Shown here piece by piece: positions 48,359 through 56,650 of a stretch of DNA of 64,000 nucleotides (positions are counted from its first letter, which is position 1; the number at the start of each line of letters is the position of its first letter). The stretch is from an uncultured Lentisphaerota bacterium. Lineage in GTDB: Bacteria; Verrucomicrobiota; Kiritimatiellia; CAIQIC01. The position numbers were made by a program, and so were the translations under genes. The notes under the pieces are model-generated. The model was not told where the DNA came from. It did not search any database and was given only the letters and a program-made list of their open reading frames with translations. The stretch lies in NCBI GenBank assembly GCA_903889245.1, contig CAISWQ010000001.1, forward strand, positions 1-64,000, read 5' to 3'.

Positions 48359-49458
48359 TAGCGGTAGCTCGCGTCCCAGTTCTTGAAGACCGGCTCGAGG
48401 CCGGTGGCGCGCAAGGCAAGGCAGAAGTCCTCGACGCTGCGCGCGTCGTTGACGGCGAACTGGCCGACGCCATCCTCGCCGGCGTGGTCGTAACCGCCGA
48501 CGGTCGTCCGGCTGGCGACGCTCATCTTGGAGATACCCAGCCCGGCGAGGCCGTCTCGCAGCTTCGCCGGTTCGCGGGTCGAGAGGACGAGATGATTTTC
48601 CGGCAGCGCGAGGCGGAACGCGAAGATCATCTGGGCGAGCAATTGATCGCTGACCGGATGGTCGGTCTGGAAGCCACCCGCTTCCGGGCGCAGGCGCGGG
48701 AACGAAACGGAGAATCCGGCGCGCCAGAACTGCTTCTGCAATTCCGTGACGTGCAGATACAGGCGCAGGGCGTCGGCCAGCGGATCGGCGAGGCCAAGCA
48801 GCGCGCCGAAGCCGAACTGCCGGAGGCCGGCGGCCAGGGCGCGCGACGGGGCCTCGAGCCGCGCCGCGAAGTCGCGCTTTGGACCCCAACGGTGCAGGTC
48901 GGCATAGAGCGCGGCGTCGTAGGTTTCCTGGTAGAGCGTGACGCCGGTGCAGCCGGCGGCGACCAGCTCGGCGTACTCCGCCGTCGTCATCGGGAAGGTC
49001 TCGACCGTGACCATCGCGAAGTGCGCGGCGGCGCGGCGGACGCATTCGCGGAGGTAAGCGAAGTCGGCCTGCGGTGTGCGCTCGCCGGTGAGCAGTAGCA
49101 CTTCCTCGATGCCCATGCGCTTGAGCGCCGTGAGTTCAGTCTCCAGTTCATCAAGGGAGAGCTTGCGGCGCGGGTGGTCGCGGTCGGCGGCGAAACCGCA
49201 ATAGGCGCAACCGCTGGAGCAGAAGTTGGAGAGATAAAGCGGCGCGTAGAGCGTGATCGTGCGACCGAAGTGGCGGCGCGTCAGCGCCTGCGCCGCGTGC
49301 GCCATGTTTTCCAAGTACGGCGCGGCCGCCGGAGAAAGCAGCGCCGCAAAGTCGCGTGCGCCCACCCGTGCCGCGCCGAGCGCGGCTTCGACAGCGGCGG
49401 CCGACGCCTGCTGCGAGAGCGAGAGCAAAACGGAAATATCCAGCCAGGAGGGCGTCAT
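48358..49458 (-). CDS. thiH: 2-iminoacetate synthase ThiH (tyrosine lyase)
   Basis: A radical-SAM enzyme that cleaves tyrosine to dehydroglycine for thiazole synthesis with ThiG. The [4Fe-4S] Cys triad is C80, C84, C87 in FCSSGCAYCGF. LKRMGIEEVLLLTGE, VTVETFPMTTAEYAELV, YQETYDAALYADLH and GFGALLGLADPLADAL are ThiH-specific. ATG 49458 (AGGGA three bases upstream) gives 366 residues; a 7-codon longer start exists. As the oxygen-sensitive alternative to ThiO, it suggests an anaerobic or facultative lifestyle. Third gene of the thiSGH operon. Confidence 0.94.
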   Translation of the reverse strand: MTPSWLDISVLLSLSQQASAAAVEAALGAARVGARDFAALLSPAAAPYLENMAHAAQALTRRHFGRTITLYAPLYLSNFCSSGCAYCGFAADRDHPRRKLSLDELETELTALKRMGIEEVLLLTGERTPQADFAYLRECVRRAAAHFAMVTVETFPMTTAEYAELVAAGCTGVTLYQETYDAALYADLHRWGPKRDFAARLEAPSRALAAGLRQFGFGALLGLADPLADALRLYLHVTELQKQFWRAGFSVSFPRLRPEAGGFQTDHPVSDQLLAQMIFAFRLALPENHLVLSTREPAKLRDGLAGLGISKMSVASRTTVGGYDHAGEDGVGQFAVNDARSVEDFCLALRATGLEPVFKNWDASYR

Positions 49459-49480
49459 TTGTCCCTGGTCATTTGTCACA

Positions 49481-49529
49481 GGTCTGAAGTTTCAGGTTTC
49501 CGGTTTCAGGTCTCACGTTTCAGGTTTCA
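49481..49529. repeat. degenerate heptamer repeat, unit GGTTTCA (7 units), forming the thiG 3' end
   Basis: GGTCTGA, AGTTTCA, GGTTTCC, GGTTTCA, GGTCTCA, CGTTTCA and GGTTTCA follow with strict 7-bp period. The thiG stop and final codons (FLKPET) are encoded within the repeat. Confidence 0.8.
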
Positions 49530-50298
49530 GAAAACTCGTCAGCGGACTGGTGGCGCTGGCGGTGGCGCGGCGGGGCATCAGGCCGGCGCGATAGGCGGCG
49601 CGGCCGGCCTGTACCGCCTGCGCAAAGGCCGCGGCCATCGCGGCAGGCTGCTCGGCGGCGGCGACGGCACTGTTGATGAGCACGGCGGCGCAGCCCATCT
49701 CCATCGCGGCGGCAGCTTCCGAGGGCGCGCGCAGGCCGGCGTCCACAATCACCGGCACGCGGCTGTTCTCAATGATGATACGGAGCATCTCGGAGGTGCC
49801 CAAGCCCTGGCCGCTGCCAATCGGCGCGCCGAGCGGCATCACCGAGGCGACGCCGACCTCCTCGAGGCGCTTGGCCAGCACGGGATCGGCGGGCATATAA
49901 GGCATGACGAGGAAGCCCTCGGCGGCGAGCACCTTGGCGGCTTCCAGCGTTTCGATGGGGTCGGGCAACAGATGCTGCGGGTTCGGATGAATCTCCACCT
50001 TGATCAGCGGGCTGCCGCTGATTTCGCGCGCGAGGCGCGCGGCGCGGACCGCCTCGGCGGCATCGCGCGCGCCGGAGGTGTTCGGCATCAGCGTGACGCC
50101 CTTCATCCGGCTCAACGGACCGAAGAGATCGTCCGCTGTTTGCGCGCGGTTGAAGCGGCGCAAGGCGACGGTGACAATCTGCGCGCCGGACGCCTCGATG
50201 GCGCGTAGCATGGTGGCGGTGTCGGAAAACTTCCCGGTGCCGAGCAGCAGGCGTGAACTGAACTTGAGATTGCCCAGTTGAAGCAGATCGGAATTCAT
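49513..50298 (-). CDS. thiG: thiazole synthase ThiG
   Basis: The 261-residue TIM-barrel enzyme forms the thiazole phosphate ring from deoxyxylulose 5-phosphate, ThiS-thiocarboxylate and dehydroglycine. [13 protein letters not shown] is the N-terminal motif. The Schiff-base lysine lies in [10 protein letters not shown]. Phosphate-binding motifs are [15 protein letters not shown] and [20 protein letters not shown], followed by [11 protein letters not shown]. The start codon shares one base with the thiS stop (TGATG). The C-terminal residues are encoded by a heptamer repeat, so the tail may be acquired. Confidence 0.95.
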   Translation of the reverse strand: MNSDLLQLGNLKFSSRLLLGTGKFSDTATMLRAIEASGAQIVTVALRRFNRAQTADDLFGPLSRMKGVTLMPNTSGARDAAEAVRAARLAREISGSPLIKVEIHPNPQHLLPDPIETLEAAKVLAAEGFLVMPYMPADPVLAKRLEEVGVASVMPLGAPIGSGQGLGTSEMLRIIIENSRVPVIVDAGLRAPSEAAAAMEMGCAAVLINSAVAAAEQPAAMAAAFAQAVQAGRAAYRAGLMPRRATASATSPLTSFLKPET

Positions 50299-50498
50299 CA
50301 GCCGCCTCCCGCAAAGGTGAGGATTTCCACGCGGTCATCTGCGGCGAGCCGGCGCGTGGCGCGCTCGGTGGCGGGGATGACATCCTCGTTGACCATCACG
50401 GCCACCCGGTTCTTGTCGGCCCCGAGCGCGGCCAGCAGCGCCGCCAGCGGCTCGCCGTCGGGCCGTTCCATCGCTTCGCCATTCACATGCACTTGCAT
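50298..50498 (-). CDS. thiS: sulfur carrier protein ThiS
   Basis: A 66-residue ubiquitin-fold protein ending in FAGGG, so the C-terminal Gly-Gly needed for adenylation and thiocarboxylation is present. [20 protein letters not shown] (start motif VNGE) and [15 protein letters not shown] are conserved. GGAG lies eight bases before the ATG, directly after the riboswitch terminator T-tract. No ThiF is seen nearby; a MoeB-like enzyme elsewhere would have to activate it. Confidence 0.93.
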   Translation of the reverse strand: MQVHVNGEAMERPDGEPLAALLAALGADKNRVAVMVNEDVIPATERATRRLAADDRVEILTFAGGG

Positions 50499-50510
50499 TG
50501 CCTTGCTCCA

Positions 50511-50540
50511 AATAAAAAGCCCCGATTTTCACCGGGGCTT
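50511..50540 (-). terminator. intrinsic terminator in the TPP riboswitch expression platform
   Basis: On the minus strand AAGCCCCG, loop GTGAAAAT, CGGGGCTT then TTTATT, placed between the TPP aptamer and the thiS ribosome-binding site. This suggests control by transcription termination. Confidence 0.85.
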
Positions 50541-50551
50541 GGCTCATGTCG

Positions 50552-50626
50552 TCTCCCTTCGCCGGCATGATCCGGATCAGGTTCAACGGGTATGATCTCA
50601 GTCCCGCTGGCGGGACACCCCGGTCG
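50552..50626 (-). ncRNA. TPP riboswitch (THI element)
   Basis: The minus strand carries the aptamer's conserved pieces in order: GGGGTGTCC, CTGAGATCATACCC, GTTGAACCTGATC, CGGATCATGCCGGCG and AAGGGAG. It lies upstream of thiSGH and should switch the operon off when thiamine pyrophosphate is abundant. Confidence 0.95.
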
Positions 50627-50705
50627 CGGCGCAACGTAGGGCAGAAAGCCGCGCGCGTCAACCGCGCAGGCGGGAAAGAAGAACACCGCGCATCGAAAGA
50701 TGAGA

Positions 50706-51080
50706 TCAGATGGCGGCGGAAATGGTAAGTACCCACGCCGAGCCGGCGAGGTGGCGCAACTCGAAGCGGCCGGAGAGGGCGGGGCTGTGCAGGGTGAAGG
50801 CCCAGTGGGTGGTGGCGGAGAGGAAGACGCAGGTGCCGGCGGCGACGCGGGTCACGGTGCCACGGCCGCCGCTGACCGGGCCTTCATAATCGAGGTAGGC
50901 GGAGCGGTGCGGCGCCAGGCGGATGCAGGGCAGCTCCGCGCCGGGCGCGAGCAGGGTGGGGGAGCCGTCGAACTGCCAGGTGGCGAGCGTCGCGCCATCT
51001 TCGATCATGAGGTCAAAGTGCGCCGGCCCGTGACCATCGTGCTGCAAGAGAACAAAGCGGCGTGGCGCGGGTTCAGCCAC
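50706..51080 (-). CDS. LigD 3'-phosphoesterase-like (PE) domain protein
   Basis: A 124-residue stand-alone domain starting at a GTG that overlaps the previous gene by 8 bases. RFVLLQHDGHGPAHFDLMIE matches the start of the bacterial LigD PE fold (QKHDATRLHYDFRLE), with the His/Asp metal ligands aligned; LATWQF, LDYEGPVSGGRGTV and GTCVFL follow in the family order. In LigD the domain trims 3' phosphates during end joining. As a single gene it may process DNA or RNA 3' ends, but this is inferred, and no Ku or ligase is nearby. Confidence 0.75.
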   Translation of the reverse strand: MAEPAPRRFVLLQHDGHGPAHFDLMIEDGATLATWQFDGSPTLLAPGAELPCIRLAPHRSAYLDYEGPVSGGRGTVTRVAAGTCVFLSATTHWAFTLHSPALSGRFELRHLAGSAWVLTISAAI

Positions 51081-51375
51081 GACGGATGCGTTCCTTGTCG
51101 GCCTCGGCCTGGCGGCGGATGCGGTCGAGTTCGGAGCGCTTCTGGCGCTCGACTTCCTCGATCTCCTCCGGCTTGCCGCCGGCGAACGCGGCCTGCCATT
51201 TTTGCTGGAACATGATCTCGACCTCGGCGGTTTTCGCCTTGGCCATGTTTTCCGCCTCTGCGATGGCTTTCTTCTGCTCCGGCGTGAGCGGCGTCAGCTT
51301 GCCATCGCGCTTCTCCAGCCGCTCCAGTGCGAGATCGTAGGCACTCTTGATGCCGCCTGCTTTTTCGTTGACCAT
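51073..51375 (-). CDS. small charged coiled-coil protein
   Basis: A 100-residue, highly charged helical protein: SAYDLALERLEKRDGKLTPL, TPEQKKAIAEAENMAKAKTA, VEIMFQQKWQAAFAGGKPEE and EEVERQKRSELDRIRRQAEA. The heptad-like spacing suggests a coiled coil. It has no cysteine and no signal. GGAA lies seven bases before the ATG. It overlaps the PE-domain gene by 8 bases, so the two are translated together. Similar small proteins occur as hypotheticals in PVC genomes to my recollection; function unknown. Confidence 0.7.
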   Translation of the reverse strand: MVNEKAGGIKSAYDLALERLEKRDGKLTPLTPEQKKAIAEAENMAKAKTAEVEIMFQQKWQAAFAGGKPEEIEEVERQKRSELDRIRRQAEADKERIRRG

Positions 51376-51418
51376 GATGCTTCCTTTTTGCGGGAGATGA
51401 TAATCGCACGCGGACCAT

Positions 51419-51447
51419 TTGCAAAATCATCTTCCGTGACGTAGGCT
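51419..51447 (+). promoter_or_regulatory. candidate promoter of fabI
   Basis: TTGCAA at 51419-51424, 17-bp spacer, TAGGCT at 51442-51447; the ATG is at 51480 after GAGGGT. Confidence 0.45.
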
Positions 51448-51479
51448 CGCCGCCGCCATTCAGAAACGAGGGTAACAAC

Positions 51480-52337
51480 ATGGTTCAAAAAGACGGCTTA
51501 TACGTCATCATGGGTCTGCTCGACGCCGACTCCATCGCCTATGCCATCGGGCAGGAAATCCAGCGGTGGGGCGGCCAAGTGGTTTACACGGTTCAGAACG
51601 AGCGGCTGAAGCGGATTTTCTTCGACCGCAGCGACAAGCTGACGGCGGAGGAAAAAGCCGCGCTGCGCATCGAGTTCTGCGACGTGACCAAGGAAGTGGA
51701 AGTCCGCGATCTATTTGAGCGGCTCGGCCCGGTTTGCGGCGTCGTCCACTCCATCGCGTTCGCCAATCCCAAGACCTGCCTCGGCGAGAACATCTTCACG
51801 AACGCGGTGGATGATCTCAAGAACGCTTTCCACATCAGTTGCGCCTCGCTCGCGACCGTGGCCCACTACGCGCTGCCGCACCTCAAGAACGGCGGCGCGA
51901 TCCTCGCGCTCACGTTCGAGAGCCGCAAGGCCTTCCCGTTCTACAACTGGATGGGCGTCAACAAGGCCGCGCTCGAGGCGCTCGTCCGCGCGCTCGCCCG
52001 TCAGTACGGGCATCAGCTCGTGCGCGTCAACGCGATCAGCGCCGGCCCGCTGTTGACCAAGGCGGCGAAGGCGATTCCGCATTACTCGCACCTCGCGCGC
52101 GTCTGGCGCAAGATGAGCCCGCTGCCGTGGGATGTGATGGAAGACAAAACCGAGGTCGCCAACGCCGCCGCGTTCCTGCTCGGCAATCTATCCAAGAAGA
52201 TCACCGGCCAGATCATCTACGTGGATGGTGGCGCGAGCATCGTCGGCGGCGACCTGCTACCGCAGGAAAGACCCCACGGCGAAGAGGAAGTCCACGCCCT
52301 GGCTGAGCAAAGCGGTCTGACCCTCTCCCCCGAATAA
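51480..52337 (+). CDS. fabI: enoyl-[acyl-carrier-protein] reductase FabI
   Basis: An NADH-dependent short-chain reductase for the last step of fatty-acid elongation, 285 residues. The N-terminal strand is YVIMGLLDADSIAYAIGQE. FabI-specific HSIAFANP, the Y-x6-K active site (Y155-NWMGVN-K162) and VNAISAGPLLTKAAKAI are present, as is ITGQIIYVDGGASI. The other active-site tyrosine of classical FabI aligns with a Phe (TFESRKAF), which may alter inhibitor binding; alignment by eye only. A 25-residue acidic tail extends beyond the family end. Confidence 0.9.
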   Translation: MVQKDGLYVIMGLLDADSIAYAIGQEIQRWGGQVVYTVQNERLKRIFFDRSDKLTAEEKAALRIEFCDVTKEVEVRDLFERLGPVCGVVHSIAFANPKTCLGENIFTNAVDDLKNAFHISCASLATVAHYALPHLKNGGAILALTFESRKAFPFYNWMGVNKAALEALVRALARQYGHQLVRVNAISAGPLLTKAAKAIPHYSHLARVWRKMSPLPWDVMEDKTEVANAAAFLLGNLSKKITGQIIYVDGGASIVGGDLLPQERPHGEEEVHALAEQSGLTLSPE

Positions 52338-52363
52338 GGTCAGCCGATAGCCTGCGCGCCCGA

Positions 52364-52408
52364 TTCCAATCCTTGGAAACGGGCGCGCTTGTTTTTCCAA
52401 GGCTTGGA
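52364..52408. repeat. phased palindrome array A12 (2 copies)
   Basis: TTCCAATCCTTGGAAA (centre 52371) and TTTTTCCAAGGCTTGGA (centre 52402), 31 bp apart, between convergent fabI and trpB2. The second has lost its right A-arm. Confidence 0.85.
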
Positions 52409-52540
52409 CGACCCTGCGCCATGCAACACGATCCCACTCGCAGCAGCGTGGCAGGAGAATCCATTGGTGTTACAGAGAAAGACACCCTCAACCAAGAACT
52501 CCTTGGAAGTCACGCTGCGCGCAGAACTACAGGTCCGAGA

Positions 52541-53848
52541 TCAGGCGTTACTAAGGTGCCCGGAGAAGTAGGCGTCGTAGGAGGTCATATCCATCATGCC
52601 GTGGCCGGAGAGGTTGAAGAGAATCACCTTCTTCTCGCCGGACTCGCGCGCCTTTACCGCCTCATCAATCGTGGCGGCAATGGCGTGCGAGGACTCGGGC
52701 GCAGGCACGATGCCTTCTGTTCGCGCGAAGGTGACCGCGCTCTCGAAGACCTTGAGCTGGTGATAGGCCACCGCCTCGATCAAACCGAGCTTATAGAGAT
52801 GGCTGACGGTCGGAGCCATCCCGTGATAACGCAAACCGCCGGCGTGAATCTTTGGCGGCATGAAATCGTGACCGAGCGTGTACATCATCATCAGGGGTGT
52901 CAGGCCCTCGGTGTCGCCGAAGTCGTAGCGCAGTTGGCCGGTGGTCAGCGAGGCGCACGAGGACGGCTCGACCGCGACGATGCGGGTTTTCTTCTTATCC
53001 GTGATCTTTTCGCGCACATAGGGGAAGGCGATGCCGGCAAAATTACTGCCGCCGCCCACGCAACCGATGACAACATCGGGTTGCTCGCCCGCCATGGCCA
53101 GTTGCTGCTGGCATTCCTGGCCAATGATGGTTTGGTGCATGCAAACATGATTAAGCACGCTGCCGAGGGAGTACTTCGTGCCGGGATTGTGAACGGTATC
53201 CTCGATCGCCTCGCTGATCGCGATGCCGAGACTGCCGGGACAATCCGGATCGGCCTTGTGAACCTTGCGCCCGTACTCGGTCTGGTCGCTTGGGCTGGGG
53301 TACACGCTCGCACCCCACGTCTGCATCATCATCTTGCGATAGGGCTTCTGGTGGAAGCTGACTTTGACCATGTAGACGCGGCATTCGAGACCAAAGAGGC
53401 GGCAGGCAAGCGCGAGTGAACTGCCCCACTGCCCCGCGCCGGTCTCGGTGGCCAGACGTGTGGTCCCGGCGAGCTTGTTATAGTAGGCCTGCGGAATCGC
53501 GGTGTTCGGCTTGTGGCTGCCGGCGGGACTGACGCCTTCATATTTATAATAGATATGCGCCGGCGTTTGCAGGGCCTGCTCCAGACGGACCGCGCGCAAC
53601 AACGGGGTGGGGCGCCATAGCGCATAAATGTTGCGTACCTCTTCGGGGATCGTCACGTAACGTTCGGGACACATCTCCTGCATCACGAGATTTTCCGGAA
53701 AAATGGCGAGCATATCCTGCAAAGAAACCGGCTGCTTCGTGCCCGGATGCAACGGTGGGGGCATCGGCTCCGGCATGTCGGCCAGGATGTTATACCACTG
53801 GGTCGGGATGTCTTTCTGCGTTAGATCGAACCGCGTCGGTTGTGCCAT
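52541..53848 (-). CDS. tryptophan synthase beta-like protein TrpB2
   Basis: The 435-residue PLP enzyme of the TrpB2 subfamily starts at ATG 53848 (AGGAG eight bases upstream). The PLP lysine is K113 in [67 protein letters not shown] and [12 protein letters not shown] are typical. The glycine-rich phosphate loop is [11 protein letters not shown]. TrpB2 proteins use indole and serine and often act without TrpA, perhaps salvaging indole. No trp genes adjoin it. Frames upstream of the ATG read across GC-rich intergenic sequence. Confidence 0.92.
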   Translation of the reverse strand: MAQPTRFDLTQKDIPTQWYNILADMPEPMPPPLHPGTKQPVSLQDMLAIFPENLVMQEMCPERYVTIPEEVRNIYALWRPTPLLRAVRLEQALQTPAHIYYKYEGVSPAGSHKPNTAIPQAYYNKLAGTTRLATETGAGQWGSSLALACRLFGLECRVYMVKVSFHQKPYRKMMMQTWGASVYPSPSDQTEYGRKVHKADPDCPGSLGIAISEAIEDTVHNPGTKYSLGSVLNHVCMHQTIIGQECQQQLAMAGEQPDVVIGCVGGGSNFAGIAFPYVREKITDKKKTRIVAVEPSSCASLTTGQLRYDFGDTEGLTPLMMMYTLGHDFMPPKIHAGGLRYHGMAPTVSHLYKLGLIEAVAYHQLKVFESAVTFARTEGIVPAPESSHAIAATIDEAVKARESGEKKVILFNLSGHGMMDMTSYDAYFSGHLSNA

Positions 53849-53948
53849 GGTTGTGCTCCTGTTCTTAAAAAGACGACGCGCAGTGTAGGCAAACCGGCCC
53901 GCGGCGTCAACGACCGCGTGCGGGGTGCACGGTTCGGTTGGGGGCAGA

Positions 53949-53967
53949 CCGCGCACGGAGTGCGCGG
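53949..53967. repeat. short hairpin CCGCGCAC-GGA-GTGCGCGG
   Basis: An 8-bp perfect stem in the 179-bp gap between trpB2 and the GH78 gene, followed by CCTAAAAAATTT. The rest of the gap holds short-period CAATCTGCCATCGG-type sequence and no gene. Confidence 0.5.
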
Positions 53968-54027
53968 CCTAAAAAATTTCCCTACCACAAATCGGCCATC
54001 TTCAATCTGCCATCGGCAAGGCTTCCC

Positions 54028-56490
54028 TCACGGCTTCAGGTCAAGCGCGTTGCTGCCGCCGGCGAGTTTCTGTTCCTTGCCATGCCAGACGAAGGCGCCG
54101 GTGAGGCCGGCGGGCAGCGTGGCGGTGCCGTGGCAACGGTCGCCCTCGAAGGCGAGGTCGAGGTCAATGAAGCCATCGGGGTGGGGCGTATGGGTGACGA
54201 GCTTGGGCAGCTTGCCCGGCTGTGGCGCGATGCGGACGGTGCGGAAGCCGTTCGAGGCGGGGCGGATGCCGGCGATGCTGGCGTGCAGGTGGAAGAGCGG
54301 ATGGCTGCCCCACGCGTGGCAGTCTGAACGCGTATTGCCCGGCGCCTCCACCGGCGTCTTGAGGCCCTGCTTCACGAGGTCCTTCCAGAAGCTCATCTTC
54401 TCGACGATCAAATCGCCGCGCCCGAACTTCTGCCACGTCTCCAGGAGGTAGAAGTTGAAGTAGATCGTCGCGCGCTTGAGGTCGGGTACGGTCAGCAGTT
54501 GCGAAAAGCAGCGCTTGGCCTGCTCGCCAGTGAGCGTATCGGTCAGCAGCGCGAGGCACTGGCCGTGCTCGCTGTAGCTGCTGCGGTCGAGCACGTCGGC
54601 GATCAGCCCGCGCTGCTCGTCCCAGAATTTCGCGCGGACGGCGGCGGCGGTCTTCGCGGCCTTCCCGCGCAGGCGCTGCGCGAGCAGCGACTCGCCCAAG
54701 CCCTCCTCGACGGCGGCGGATTTCTGGAGCGCATAGATGTAGAGCAGGTTGTTCAGCGCCGAGAGGCCGCGGCCCTCGGGCGCATCGCCCACGTGCCAGC
54801 CGGGGACCCAGTCCATGAACGGCCAGCCGGGGAGATTCTCCAGCAGTCCCTCGCCATTGAGATAAGGCTCGAACTGCTCCAGCATCGCGCGCAGGCCGAG
54901 CGCGCGCGCCTTGACGAACGCGGAATCGTTGTGCCACTCGGCGTAATCGCCGAGCATCAGCGCCCAGATCATCGAGAACGTCGGCGAATGCTGCGGCTGG
55001 TTCGCCGGGAAGCGCTCGTTGACGAAGCCCCAGTTGCGGCGCGAGTAGTCGAACAGCTCCAGCGCGCGCTGCACGAGGCGGTCGTCGCGCGTCATGACGG
55101 AGGTGGTCAGCAGTTCGAGGCGCGTATCGCCGTCGTACATGAGCTGCTCGTAGTAGGGGCAGTCCATATAGGTTTCGTGCGTGCACATCTGGATGCCGCG
55201 CACGGCGAGCGCGATGACGCCATCGAGCTCGGGATCGCCGGCCTCGAAACGGCCTTCGTTCTCGTGCGGGTAGCGGTTCTCGTTGAGCACGAGGCGGTGG
55301 AGTACCAGCGGCTCGCCCGCTGTTTTGATGGAGAGCAGACACCAGCGGCCCGCGCGCCACCAGAGCGTGGTGAACTTCTGGTGCGCCCCGCCGGCAGGCA
55401 GGAAGGAGTCGGTCATGCCGTGGAAATTCTTGCCGATGAACTCGCCGCGGTGGCCCTTCTCCTTGGTTTTGGGGAAATAGAGGGATTCCTCCCAGCCCCA
55501 GTCGAGCCGCGCACCCGCGCCGCCGGAGACCTCGCACAGCGGATAGGCGCAGAAATAATTGTCGAGATCCCACAGCAGGAACAGCTCGGCGTTCGCCGGA
55601 ACGGTGACCTCGCCTGTGCCCGCGACCAGCGCCTGCCACTTGGGCAGCTCCGCGTGCTGCGCCTGCTCCGCGGTCATCACAGCGCCCTTCGTGTGCGCGC
55701 CCGTGCCGAGCGCGACGGCGCGGCCGGTGCAGACCTCGCGGTCAAATTGGTCGGGCAGGGTGGTGGGGAACAGCTTCCAGCCCGGCGAGCATTCGCCGTA
55801 GGGCGTCTTGTGCAGCGGCGGACGGATGACCTGCGCCTTGACGAACGTACCCGACTGCCACTGCGGGCCGCAGCCGCGCGCCACCAACTGCGCGCCGACG
55901 AAAAACACGCCCGGCGTGAACTCGCAACCCGTAAGCTGCGCAACCTCCCACGCGGCCTTGCCGGTGGAGAGCAGCTTGTCGTAGGCGCCCTCGGCCTTCA
56001 GCAGGAAACCGCCGCGCCACGTAAGCTGCGCGCACGGCGCGTGCGGGCCGATGCTCCACGCCAGCGCCTCGAGTTTGTGCGGGCCGGGCGCGAGCCCGAT
56101 TTCGTAGGTGGCATAGGCCCAGTGCTCCACGTCGGAGCGGTCCGGCCCGCGCGCGATGCGTACGCCATCGAGGAACAGCTCGAACCGCTCATCGGCCGTC
56201 ACATGAATACGCAGCGGCGCAGCCCCCGCCGTGAACTCCTTGCGGAAGCGCAGCACCACCGGCTCGCGCCAGCCGATGGAGAAATGATCGGCGCGCCCGA
56301 CCTTCGGCACATGCGCGTGCTCCGGGTGCCAGATCCACGCCGCCTCATCAATCGGCTGCGACGCGCTGATGCCGATATTGCCCATGTGCAGTTGCGGCGG
56401 CAGAAAAACTTTTTTGACCACCGGCGCGGCCGGTGCGGCCAGTGCAGGGAACGCGAGCAGCAGGGCGAGCAGGGCGAGGCGGGTTGGCAT
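54028..56490 (-). CDS. exported alpha-L-rhamnosidase-like protein (GH78)
   Basis: With ATG 56490 the product is 820 residues and starts with signal MPTRLALLALLLAFPALAAP; ATG 56523 is an alternative. N-terminal beta-sandwich domains (AWIWHPEHAHVPKV, FRKEFTAGAAPLRIHVTADE, WSIGPHAPCAQLTWRGGFLL) precede an (alpha/alpha)6 barrel. The barrel carries the GH78 motif THETYMDCPYYEQLMYDGDT, the counterpart of DCPxRDExxGWxGD, where the catalytic acid lies. WGFVNERFPANQPQHSPTFS and SDCHAWGSHPLFHLHASIAG are further landmarks. It likely releases L-rhamnose from pectin-type glycans. Divergent from the aldolase gene. Confidence 0.85.
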   Translation of the reverse strand: MPTRLALLALLLAFPALAAPAAPVVKKVFLPPQLHMGNIGISASQPIDEAAWIWHPEHAHVPKVGRADHFSIGWREPVVLRFRKEFTAGAAPLRIHVTADERFELFLDGVRIARGPDRSDVEHWAYATYEIGLAPGPHKLEALAWSIGPHAPCAQLTWRGGFLLKAEGAYDKLLSTGKAAWEVAQLTGCEFTPGVFFVGAQLVARGCGPQWQSGTFVKAQVIRPPLHKTPYGECSPGWKLFPTTLPDQFDREVCTGRAVALGTGAHTKGAVMTAEQAQHAELPKWQALVAGTGEVTVPANAELFLLWDLDNYFCAYPLCEVSGGAGARLDWGWEESLYFPKTKEKGHRGEFIGKNFHGMTDSFLPAGGAHQKFTTLWWRAGRWCLLSIKTAGEPLVLHRLVLNENRYPHENEGRFEAGDPELDGVIALAVRGIQMCTHETYMDCPYYEQLMYDGDTRLELLTTSVMTRDDRLVQRALELFDYSRRNWGFVNERFPANQPQHSPTFSMIWALMLGDYAEWHNDSAFVKARALGLRAMLEQFEPYLNGEGLLENLPGWPFMDWVPGWHVGDAPEGRGLSALNNLLYIYALQKSAAVEEGLGESLLAQRLRGKAAKTAAAVRAKFWDEQRGLIADVLDRSSYSEHGQCLALLTDTLTGEQAKRCFSQLLTVPDLKRATIYFNFYLLETWQKFGRGDLIVEKMSFWKDLVKQGLKTPVEAPGNTRSDCHAWGSHPLFHLHASIAGIRPASNGFRTVRIAPQPGKLPKLVTHTPHPDGFIDLDLAFEGDRCHGTATLPAGLTGAFVWHGKEQKLAGGSNALDLKP

Positions 56491-56580
56491 GGCGACACGC
56501 TTTCTGTTTTGCTTTTGGTTCATGGCTTTGAACGGCGCGTATCCAACGCAGAAGCGGAAGGGAAAGCAAGCCAAACCACG

Positions 56581-56599
56581 TTTTCCAAGCCTTGGAAAA
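56581..56599. repeat. phased palindrome A13 (single copy)
   Basis: A perfect-consensus TTTTCCAAGCCTTGGAAAA (centre 56590) between the divergent GH78 and aldolase genes. A half-site TTTTTCCAAAA at 56620 is not in phase. Confidence 0.9.
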
Positions 56600-56650
56600 G
56601 TTGCGTAGCGCGGGATTTCTTTTTCCAAAAACTTCGGGCAGGATGGGCGC

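Noticed and set aside
52495-52510. CCAAGAACTCCTTGGA as another palindrome copy
   Set aside because: The central spacing is wrong for the 13-bp core and it is not in phase with the array at 52364.
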